DNA from: an uncultured bacterium
GTDB lineage: Bacteria > Bacillota > Clostridia > Lachnospirales > Lachnospiraceae
Assembly: GCA_905216215.1 (NCBI GenBank)
Contig: CAJMSZ010000002.1
Location: forward strand, 45,211 to 109,210
DNA length: 64,000 bases
Direction: 5' to 3'
Shown: positions 51,061-58,585 of the stretch, piece after piece
How positions within the stretch are numbered: position 1 is the first letter of the stretch
Layout of the letters: every line of letters starts with the position of its first letter
Translations under genes and position numbers: made by a program
Notes under the pieces: model-generated
The model's input: only the letters and a program-made list of their open reading frames with translations
Database searches by the model: none
What the model was told of the DNA's origin: nothing

Positions 51061-52327
51061 CATCTAATTTCATATATAATAATATTTTCACTTGAAAGGA
51101 TTTCTCCGTATGGCAGATCTCCATCTGACCATGATATTTTTCTACTACGAGTTTCACATTTTGTAATCCTATTCCATGTCCTTCTTTCCTGCTTTTCGTT
51201 GTCAGATAAATTCCATTCCGCACTTTTGGTGTATCTTTTATGCTATTCTCAATCTGGATATTCATGATTCCTTTTCCATAATACATCTGAAACGATAATC
51301 TCCTTTCATCTGAAGCTGCTGTCCCACGAATAGCATTATCCATAAGATTTCCCACTATTATACTTATATCAAATAATTCTTCCCCTATATGATTCGGTAT
51401 TTCTACAGAAATCTCCGGATTTTCAATTACTGATTTCGAATCTTCCAAAATATAATTCAGCAGATTATTCATATTACGGTTTTCTGTATATAAATGATGA
51501 CATAAGGCTGTTCCGGCTATATTCTCCATTTGTTTCAGATACGATAGAATCTCTTCATTTCCTCCCGTTTTTGCCATTGCCCCTATTGTTGTAAGATGGT
51601 GCTTGTAATCATGATGTATCTTATTCAGCCTGTCCTGTGATTTCATCATCATCTCCAGTTCTTTTGCATACTGGCTCATCTGAATTTTCATCTCTTCCTG
51701 TTTTGCTGTTTCAATATAACTTTTCTGAACCTCATCGTGCAGATAGAAAATAAACACATTGATAAACAGTAAGAATAATACAATCGTAGACCGCACACCT
51801 CTTCTGTCTGGCAGCAATATCCTGATACAGACTATAATGCTGATCACCGGGACAGAAAGCATAGCAAGCCAATGACGGTTCTTTATATAATAACTTCTCT
51901 TTACACCTACTTTTCTTTCAATAATGACTTCCAGTAAAAAGAATATAAAATTTCCCATTACAATAGTTCCCGGTCCCATGTGATGATGCACCGGATTTCT
52001 TGCTACCGCATACCGTTGAAAGAACACGATTGGAATCCCATCACATAAAATTCCCATAATATATACCATAAGTGTATTCCAGACATGATGTTGCCAGTCT
52101 GCCTGATATGCCACTGTTATAATTAACAGAGCTATCAGCTCAAAGATCAGATCTCCGTACATCGTTCCCCACTGCATGCTTCCCCAGCATGAAAGCAGAT
52201 ATGCACAAAAATATGCAAATAGCTTTTGTGTATCCTCATTTTTTGGATACAGGATGGTATTGTAACGGAACACAGTATAAATCCAGAATAATTTACTTGT
52301 CAGATAAGTGATCAAATGGATATTCAT
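51053..52327 (-). CDS. AgrC-like sensor histidine kinase (GHKL)
   Basis: 424 aa. Residues ~1-200 hold about six membrane helices, the peptide-pheromone sensor layout of AgrC-type kinases. A coiled linker and the DHp box KIHHDYKHHLTTIGA with the phospho-acceptor His follow. The GHKL ATPase has NLMDNAIRG (N-box) and GHGIGLQNVKLVVEKY (G-box). ATGA overlap with the upstream regulator gene indicates coupling. No agrB/agrD-like peptide gene is visible nearby, so the signal may come from elsewhere or be a host/cell-envelope cue. Confidence 0.88.
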   Translation of the reverse strand: MNIHLITYLTSKLFWIYTVFRYNTILYPKNEDTQKLFAYFCAYLLSCWGSMQWGTMYGDLIFELIALLIITVAYQADWQHHVWNTLMVYIMGILCDGIPIVFFQRYAVARNPVHHHMGPGTIVMGNFIFFLLEVIIERKVGVKRSYYIKNRHWLAMLSVPVISIIVCIRILLPDRRGVRSTIVLFLLFINVFIFYLHDEVQKSYIETAKQEEMKIQMSQYAKELEMMMKSQDRLNKIHHDYKHHLTTIGAMAKTGGNEEILSYLKQMENIAGTALCHHLYTENRNMNNLLNYILEDSKSVIENPEISVEIPNHIGEELFDISIIVGNLMDNAIRGTAASDERRLSFQMYYGKGIMNIQIENSIKDTPKVRNGIYLTTKSRKEGHGIGLQNVKLVVEKYHGQMEICHTEKSFQVKILLYMKLDEK

Positions 52328-53037
52328 AATCTTTTCTTCTCCGTTTGTAATAGTCTTTCCCTGACCTTCTTGCGATTTGCTTTACTGATACTGAGACGTG
52401 TCTTGTCTTTCATAACCACGTTGTCATATTCGTAATGCTCCACGTGTTCCATATTGATGAGATAGGACTTGTGAATCAGTAAGAAATATTCTTCTGTTAC
52501 ATCCGCTACATCCTTTAATTTTCCTCGATATTCATATTCTTTTTCCGATGTCACGATATGTACTCTTTTTCCCAGACTATAAAAATACAGGATCTTGTCA
52601 TAAGAAATCTTGTGGATTCCTTTTGTATCCGTATATTCAAATATTTTCTTCCGTTCTTTTAACAGTTCCCGTAATTCACCTATCACCCGGAAAAGTTCTT
52701 CCTCTCGGATTGGCTTTACAAGAAAATCAAATGGATGAATACGGAATAATTTCATAGCATATTCCTGATATGTTGAAATATAGGTAATCCGCAGTTCTTT
52801 TCCATAATTTTTCTTTCGTATCTCCGTTCCGATATCAATTCCATTCTCATGTTCCAGACAAATATCAAGGAATAACATATCGTAGGATTCTTCTTCCAGC
52901 CTGTTAAGAAGCTGCTCCGCAGAATAGTATATTTCTATAGATATCTGACAGTCATTCGCTTTCCCATAATGGAGCAGCTTCTGTTCTAACCAATTACATA
53001 GGATGATGTCATCATCACAGATTGCAAGTTCTAGCAT
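52324..53037 (-). CDS. LytTR-family response regulator (AgrA-like)
   Basis: 237 aa. Receiver domain with acidic triad CDDD (residues 8-10), phospho-acceptor Asp in MLFLDICLE (~57) and Lys in LVKPI (~107). LytTR DNA-binding domain from ~135 (KISYDKILYFYSLGKRVHIVTS, YFLLIHKSYLINMEHVEHYEYDNVVM, RLSISKANRKKVRERL). LytTR proteins bind paired ~10-bp direct repeats one to two helical turns apart, which is what lies upstream of the RHS gene. First gene of the TCS operon; the leader contains alternative hairpins. Confidence 0.92.
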   Translation of the reverse strand: MLELAICDDDIILCNWLEQKLLHYGKANDCQISIEIYYSAEQLLNRLEEESYDMLFLDICLEHENGIDIGTEIRKKNYGKELRITYISTYQEYAMKLFRIHPFDFLVKPIREEELFRVIGELRELLKERKKIFEYTDTKGIHKISYDKILYFYSLGKRVHIVTSEKEYEYRGKLKDVADVTEEYFLLIHKSYLINMEHVEHYEYDNVVMKDKTRLSISKANRKKVRERLLQTEKKRL

Positions 53038-53440
53038 ATTTTCTTACCCTCAGTCTTTCGTAACACGACAAATGGGGAAAAGAATCCCCTTCAATTCTTT
53101 TCCCGAATGGACATCACTAATTTTGTGTCATTTTTCCGATGCAACAGCACCACTTCCTTTGCTGTCTTATTTTGTCCTCTATATAATAAACACTTGAACA
53201 AGAAAAAACTGTCGCCATTTTATAATTTATTTATATTTTTTATGTTTTATTTATATTTTATCCAAATATTACAGCGATAACTAATAATGTCACCCCCTGC
53301 ATTATTCTTTTTATTTTTAGCGTCATTTGATAAAACATCAACGTTTTTGATGGCAAAAAGGGAACCTGCAAAACCAGATTCCCTTTAAAATACATGCTCT
53401 TCTCTAAAAGGATGATAAATCCACCATCCTCTGCTTATTT
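53038..53440. other. AT-rich spacer with alternative hairpins before the response regulator
   Basis: No supported gene; a 31-codon frame (~53218-53123) lacks a ribosome site. It contains an 11-bp inverted repeat GGGAAAAGAAT / ATTCTTTTCCC (53075-53085, 53094-53104) that is mutually exclusive with GGGGA / TCCCC (53074-53078, 53085-53089). It also has a long A/T tract at ~53215-53275 and AATAATG / CATTATT at ~53283-53307. The last ~50 bases are the tail of the upstream gene's terminator region. Confidence 0.5.
53355..53386 (-). terminator. Terminator after the small membrane protein gene
   Basis: AAAGGGAA / TTCCCTTT with a 14-nt loop followed by TTGCC on the minus strand, about 55 nt past the stop. 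It separates the second effector pair from the two-component operon. Confidence 0.75.
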
Positions 53441-54001
53441 TTAAAAACTTTTTCCTTTTTTACAATACTTATAAATATTAAATGGTTTTTCTTTTTTTTC
53501 AAATAAAATCCCTGTTGTTTTAATAATTTTTATAAGTTCATCCGACTCCATATCTGTCGTTTTAAATATAAATATTTTCTTTTCATTTGTTATGAAAAAA
53601 AAGAAGTTTTTATATAAGAACATTCTATCAATATTTTTAAATTCATAAATTTGATCTTCATCTATTTTAATTGCGTTTTCATCGATATCCACCGTTTCAT
53701 ATCCTGATCTACCCCAGACAAATTCATGAACATTTTTTTCAAAATTTTTACCAATCATTTGATACCAAATAATCCAAGCCACACAAGCCACACAAGTTCC
53801 AATCCCTATTCCAAACATCAAATAACTTTCCGACAGATAACAATTAATCGACAGTAAAAATTCTACAGGTGTAAAAATATAGATAATCATTCTACTTTTC
53901 TGTCTTGTTTTAAATAATTGATTAGGAATTATAAACCCAAGCGAAAGCATTCTTTCTAATTCTTCCCTATCCTCATCTGACACAATTGATTTAATATGCA
54001 T
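53441..54001 (-). CDS. Small two-helix membrane protein (YcxB-like), candidate immunity protein
   Basis: 186 aa. Basic N-terminal segment, two transmembrane helices (~residues 38-78: IIYIFTPVEFLLSINCYL and LMFGIGIGTCVACVAWII), then a soluble domain (YETVDIDENAIKIDEDQIYEFKNI...FFFITNEKKIFIF) like the C-terminal part of YcxB proteins. AT-rich DNA. It lies 80 nt after the effector-like gene, with a hairpin between and a terminator after. I infer an immunity or chaperone role for the neighbour; by itself it is a conserved hypothetical. Confidence 0.6.
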   Translation of the reverse strand: MHIKSIVSDEDREELERMLSLGFIIPNQLFKTRQKSRMIIYIFTPVEFLLSINCYLSESYLMFGIGIGTCVACVAWIIWYQMIGKNFEKNVHEFVWGRSGYETVDIDENAIKIDEDQIYEFKNIDRMFLYKNFFFFITNEKKIFIFKTTDMESDELIKIIKTTGILFEKKEKPFNIYKYCKKGKSF

Positions 54002-54021
54002 TCTTCTTAATCCCCCTTTTG

Positions 54022-54056
54022 CCAGAGGTCCTCTTTATAAAATCGAACCTCTGGCC
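54022..54056. other. Intergenic hairpin between effector-like and small membrane gene
   Basis: GCCAGAGGT (54022-54030) and ACCTCTGGC (54048-54056), 9-bp perfect arms with a 17-nt loop and no T-run on the transcribed strand. It occupies the same position in its gene pair as the hairpin in the RHS toxin-immunity spacer. Confidence 0.65.
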
Positions 54057-54081
54057 ATTGTCTCTTTTATTCTTTTACAAT

Positions 54082-56343
54082 TTACAGCGCTTGAATCAAC
54101 AAACCAAAAACAGTACCTGCTCCAGCTGAAAATAAAGCAATAATTGACGGAATTGCATTTACAACTAATGCACCCGCAAGAACTAATATTACGGCTCCTG
54201 CCAGTATATTACTATGCTCTTTTGTGAATTCTACAACATTAAATTCAAGACCACTATTAGAATTTAATGTCATTGTAAAAATCAAAGCAACCGATATTGT
54301 CCACTCTTTTTCCTCTTCTGGCAGCAAATCTGATGTACTAAATACAATGGAAAACTCTACACTATTGGCAAAAACATTATTTATTTCAAAAGCAATATTA
54401 CCAGATTTAACCGATAAAGCAATTTTTTCTATCGTATTTCCAAAGTTATCTGCTCCCTCTATACCTGTATCTGATAAATTTGATGAAATCTCCATAATTT
54501 GATTTTTGCAAGTTTGTGTCAATTCTCCATCATTTCCTATATCCACTTTTATATTATAAATTTTACCAGTTGAACTTTCAAGCGATGTGGATATTTTAGT
54601 AGAAATATCAATTGCTCCTTGAGGACTCATCATTGTTCCCAGTGAAATTTCCTTATCATACTCCACACCCACATCCATAATTTTATTCAGATAACCAAGC
54701 GGCTCCATTACATTATAGACATATTGATTTCGTGCTATTTTTACCTTTGCCCGAAGATTTTCTTGCGCTATTTCCTCATCTGTTTTTGTCGATACGGCAT
54801 CGAACTTTTTAAATCCAGTATCTCTCCCTGAATATGCATCTTTATCCAGTGGGAACGAAGGTGATGAAGAAAATGAGTTCAACTCACAAAATTGATCAAA
54901 TGCCCAGTTCTTCGGCATCGAATATCCCAAATTACAGCTAAATCCAGTTGACATATCTGCCACAAATGATTTACTTGCCAATCCTGCTTCATAAACTTTA
55001 GTACATACATATCTTGGTGCATAAATGCCGACTTTATAATTTTTATCATTTGTCGAACTGAAAAAGATCATGTGAATCTGTTCAAAATAAGGTATAATAA
55101 ATGTATCAATCTGATATGAATAACAATCAAAATCCACTGCAAAGTATATAGTCGTTCCACTTGGTATACCGATTCTCTCGGCTGCTAAAATTGCTGTCTG
55201 TGCATCAACACTTCCCTGGGACGGATCCTTAAAATAGTTTAATTCATATCCTCCATCCTGATATATCGGGAATACCGATAATCCTGCATTTTCAATGTTT
55301 TTCACTTCTGTTGATGTCAAATATTTCGGTGTATGTTCTTTTCCAACAGAACCTGTCAGATAACGTCCTACATGAGTATACCCTGCATTTTTTATATCTA
55401 ATGCCTGTTGTTTATTTAATACTGTTGCACAGTCACACGCTTTTGCTGCCCTGTTTGTATCGCCTTTACTCGTAAGCAATGATTTCATAGTAGAAACATT
55501 TACTTTTCCTTTTGTTACAAGTCCAATTCCTGTCAGACCATAAAACTCCTGAAATTCTGACACCTTTGACTCTGTAGTCGAATCAAACACGCCATCGAAT
55601 CTTCCCGGATTATATCCGTTAAAATATAGTCCGTATTGAGCAATCTTATTAAATGGAACATATTTCGTCGAGTTCTGTCCGTTCTGTAATGTACCCGGAA
55701 ACGCATTTGTTGTTGCATCGCCAAAATTAACTGAATTCAAATCTGTAATTAATTCAGTTGTAACTCCTTCAGCCGCCTGCAATGCACCAACTAAAGACAA
55801 AATTGTCTGTCTTGAGGCAATTCCATCACAAGGTCCAACACCAATAACATCTGACCAGTCACTATTTAATTGCTGTTGAATAAGAACAATATTGGAATCC
55901 CCACCAGAAACCTTTGTAAACCAGTTTAGGGATAACAATCCAGACCAAACTTTCCAATCAATTTTGCCCGTAACTTCCAGTCCTGCATTTTCCTGCATCT
56001 TTTTAACTGCATTTACTCCTGATGTATAATAAATTCCAGTAATTCCTCCAGCAGCATATCCTTTGCAAAACAGAGCACACTGAATCAAGCATACATTAAC
56101 CTGCGGAGTATCATTCGGATCCATTTTTGTAATAATGGCTAACTTCTTCATGGTATTAATAGTAAGTGGTCCAACCGTTCCTGTAATCGTTGAGATTCCA
56201 TTCTGAATCTGAAATGCACGAATGATTCCCTGCATCACGGCTGTTCCGGTCTTTCCATCTTCATCCAGTTTTACCCAATCCTTATGTCCACCAAACATCG
56301 CATTTAAATATTTTTGTGCTGCTTTTACATTCTGATCACTCAT
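54082..56343 (-). CDS. Peptidoglycan-binding / DUF1906 glycoside-hydrolase-like effector
   Basis: 753 aa. Peptidoglycan-binding-like repeats fill ~1-300 (AAQKYLNAMF, FNGYNPGRFDGVFDSTTESKVSEFQEFYG). A DUF1906/Rv2525c-like TIM-barrel region is at ~303-515 (NAGYTHVGRYLTGSVG, TIYFAVDFDCY, VGIYAPRYVC, FDQFCELN). An unrecognised C-terminal domain (~520-715) and a 41-residue hydrophobic, glycine-rich tail follow. No signal peptide. The tail and downstream small membrane gene suggest a lytic or pore-type effector with immunity, perhaps tied to the conjugation machinery or cell surface. ATG 56343 has AGGAGG 8 nt upstream. Confidence 0.75.
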   Translation of the reverse strand: MSDQNVKAAQKYLNAMFGGHKDWVKLDEDGKTGTAVMQGIIRAFQIQNGISTITGTVGPLTINTMKKLAIITKMDPNDTPQVNVCLIQCALFCKGYAAGGITGIYYTSGVNAVKKMQENAGLEVTGKIDWKVWSGLLSLNWFTKVSGGDSNIVLIQQQLNSDWSDVIGVGPCDGIASRQTILSLVGALQAAEGVTTELITDLNSVNFGDATTNAFPGTLQNGQNSTKYVPFNKIAQYGLYFNGYNPGRFDGVFDSTTESKVSEFQEFYGLTGIGLVTKGKVNVSTMKSLLTSKGDTNRAAKACDCATVLNKQQALDIKNAGYTHVGRYLTGSVGKEHTPKYLTSTEVKNIENAGLSVFPIYQDGGYELNYFKDPSQGSVDAQTAILAAERIGIPSGTTIYFAVDFDCYSYQIDTFIIPYFEQIHMIFFSSTNDKNYKVGIYAPRYVCTKVYEAGLASKSFVADMSTGFSCNLGYSMPKNWAFDQFCELNSFSSSPSFPLDKDAYSGRDTGFKKFDAVSTKTDEEIAQENLRAKVKIARNQYVYNVMEPLGYLNKIMDVGVEYDKEISLGTMMSPQGAIDISTKISTSLESSTGKIYNIKVDIGNDGELTQTCKNQIMEISSNLSDTGIEGADNFGNTIEKIALSVKSGNIAFEINNVFANSVEFSIVFSTSDLLPEEEKEWTISVALIFTMTLNSNSGLEFNVVEFTKEHSNILAGAVILVLAGALVVNAIPSIIALFSAGAGTVFGLLIQAL

Positions 56344-56513
56344 ATTCACTACCTCCTAATTCAAGTCAATTATAAAGATTTCTAACTCTTTATATGTCTA
56401 TCACTAAAAGTTACAATAACAATTTATCAATCAACTGTGCCTATTTTGTGACTATTTTCCAAAGGATTCATTAACTCCCTTATAAAATCCTTAACAAATT
56501 ATGAAAGAAACCA

Positions 56514-58205
56514 TCAATTTATCACCCCATATCCCATTATAGAACTGTAATCTACTGCATAATTTCTCTGCCGTACCTGATCACTGGAATTTCCCTCAAT
56601 CGTGTAAACTCTTCCACCTTCACACTTTTCTACTATTCCTACATGATCCGATGTTCCATCATGATCCCAGTCAAAAAAGATGATCATTCCAGCTGTCGGA
56701 GTTGTTCCGCCACTCTGCCACTTATTCTTTCCCTGAAACCAGGACACTCCATCACTGCACAATGAGAATTTAGGAACATTCCCACTTGCAATCAGACCGC
56801 TCTGATCCGCACACCAGCTTACAAAACAGGCACACCATTCTACCCGACTGTCAAATCCGTACCAGCTCCAGAACTTCTGACCGCCACTGTTTCCAAGCTG
56901 CCCCATTGCAACCGACACAATCTGCTGATTACCAAACAAACCAGCAAACAGGCTGCCACCGGAATAATACCGCATCACATGGGGAACGTATTGGGGATCT
57001 CCGTAACTGCTCCATCCATGCGAAGCTGCCTGTTCCTGTGAAAACTGCAATGCATTGGCTTCTGTATAACCGCCTCTTTGCAATGCCCATCCTATGTAGC
57101 CATTTCCATAGTTATATCCCTGCCATGCAAGTTTCAGCTTGTCCAGATCCTGTGGACTGCTGCATCCTGCCTGTCTGATACAGTCTGCAAAGGTCTGTAC
57201 TCCAACCTCTATCGAATAATCCGGATCAGTAATAGAACCAGGAGTGTGTGGGAATCTTGTATTATATGGACTTTCCGAACACTGCATCGGGTCTGTTCCC
57301 CTGCCTCCAGATTCCTGCATCATGATGGCCTGTATCGCAGACACATATTCCGGAATGCCGTATTGGGATGCATACTGCTGTATCACAGAAGTATACGCAA
57401 GCACTTCTTCACTTAGGGATTCGGAGCTTTCCGAATTACTGCTGAAAGCTGCTCCTGCAATGATTCCCACAATCAGAATAAATACCAGAAGAAATGCACT
57501 ACCTCCGGCAGCAATCCATTTTCCCATTTTTTCAAGAGCTACTACCCCTTTTTGAATCGCTGCTGTAATTCCCTGTACGGATAACTTTGAACCCTTTCCA
57601 GTTACCTGAAGGACTGCTTTTCCACTTTCTGCCGATGCCTGTGCTGACTTTCTTGCCATCTGGGCTGCTCTTGCTTTCTGCATCGCCTGAAGACTTTTTT
57701 CCATCTGCTGTTTCTGCATGGATGCCTGTGTCTTTATTTTTTCTTGAGACAGACCGGATACTTTTACCACTCTCGGTGCTGCTTTCACCTGCCGTTTACC
57801 ATTCTCCTTGGCAAGTGCTGCCTGCTCCGGTTTCAACTTGATTAATTTCTTTCCGCTTTCTGCCCCCTGCTCCATTGCTTCTTCGGCAGCTTTCGCTTCT
57901 TCCTGTCTGCTTTTTCTTTCCTTTATCTTCCTGTAGGTCACTCCAGCAAGTTTTTTTCCACCTTGATATGTGGTTTTCCCTATACTTTTTCCTGCCACAC
58001 TCGCCGCTCTGTACTGTACGGATTCTATTTTTTCAGTTCCATACTGTGTTGGGGATTCTGACTGCCCACTGCTTTTTTCATGTAGTTCCCTTGGCTTTTC
58101 TTTTGCTTCCAGAACCGCTGAGCGAACCAGTTCTTTCGGAAGTCGGGCAGCCGGATTTCGAATCTTCGGATTCTTATCCCTTACCCGTTCCTTGATATCT
58201 TTCAT
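56514..58205 (-). CDS. Conjugation cell-wall hydrolase, lysozyme-CHAP (CwlT/VirB1-like)
   Basis: 563 aa. A basic, Ala/Lys-rich cytoplasmic region (1-235, with the coiled QKQQMEKSLQAMQKARAAQMA) precedes one membrane helix (~237-260). A CwlT-like muramidase (VSAIQAIMMQESGGRGTDPMQ with catalytic Glu, GVQTFADCIRQAG) and a C-terminal CHAP domain (VEWCACFVSWCADQSG catalytic Cys, SDHVGIVEKC His) follow. It locally opens peptidoglycan for the T4SS, as Tn916 Orf14 does. AGAGGGTG precedes the ATG. It is the last gene of the transfer operon in view. Confidence 0.9.
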   Translation of the reverse strand: MKDIKERVRDKNPKIRNPAARLPKELVRSAVLEAKEKPRELHEKSSGQSESPTQYGTEKIESVQYRAASVAGKSIGKTTYQGGKKLAGVTYRKIKERKSRQEEAKAAEEAMEQGAESGKKLIKLKPEQAALAKENGKRQVKAAPRVVKVSGLSQEKIKTQASMQKQQMEKSLQAMQKARAAQMARKSAQASAESGKAVLQVTGKGSKLSVQGITAAIQKGVVALEKMGKWIAAGGSAFLLVFILIVGIIAGAAFSSNSESSESLSEEVLAYTSVIQQYASQYGIPEYVSAIQAIMMQESGGRGTDPMQCSESPYNTRFPHTPGSITDPDYSIEVGVQTFADCIRQAGCSSPQDLDKLKLAWQGYNYGNGYIGWALQRGGYTEANALQFSQEQAASHGWSSYGDPQYVPHVMRYYSGGSLFAGLFGNQQIVSVAMGQLGNSGGQKFWSWYGFDSRVEWCACFVSWCADQSGLIASGNVPKFSLCSDGVSWFQGKNKWQSGGTTPTAGMIIFFDWDHDGTSDHVGIVEKCEGGRVYTIEGNSSDQVRQRNYAVDYSSIMGYGVIN

Positions 58206-58234
58206 CCGGTCACCCTCTTTCCGTATCTCTTATC

Positions 58235-58585
58235 TCATCGGGCAACATCCCGATGTTTCTTTTTTTCCTGCTGTTTCTGCAACTGCTCCACCTGTCTGAT
58301 TGCCTCATTTACCAGTGGATGTTCGTTGTAATATGGCACAAGTTCCAAGTCTCCCCTGTCTTTTGATGACAACGGTAATGGATATTCCATGTCTGAATAA
58401 ATTGATTCTGGATCATGAATAGAAAACTCAATAGCCGGACACATATTGGCAGATGTTCTACAATATTTCTGGTACTTTTTATATGCCTCTTCCAGCGTTC
58501 TGCATTTTGTATATTCTCCTAAATCATGGAACTCACCGCACTCTGCAGCATAAAAAGTTATCGTTACTTCTTCTTTTTTCTTCAT
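58235..58585 (-). CDS. YodL-like ICE protein
   Basis: 116 aa, soluble. It starts with a strand-rich segment (EEVTITFYAAECGEFHDLGEYTKCRTLEEAYKKYQ pattern, seen in YodL/DUF4316 domains of Firmicutes conjugative elements) and ends in a charged coil (RQVEQLQKQQEKKKHR). The function is unknown. Its ATG overlaps the virB4 stop (TAATG) with GGAG upstream, so it belongs to the transfer operon. Confidence 0.7.
   Translation of the reverse strand: MKKKEEVTITFYAAECGEFHDLGEYTKCRTLEEAYKKYQKYCRTSANMCPAIEFSIHDPESIYSDMEYPLPLSSKDRGDLELVPYYNEHPLVNEAIRQVEQLQKQQEKKKHRDVAR

Noticed and set aside
53123..53218. 31-codon frame upstream of the Agr-like regulator as an autoinducer peptide gene
   Set aside because: No Shine-Dalgarno sequence, no AgrD-like leader or conserved cleavage region, and no agrB nearby.
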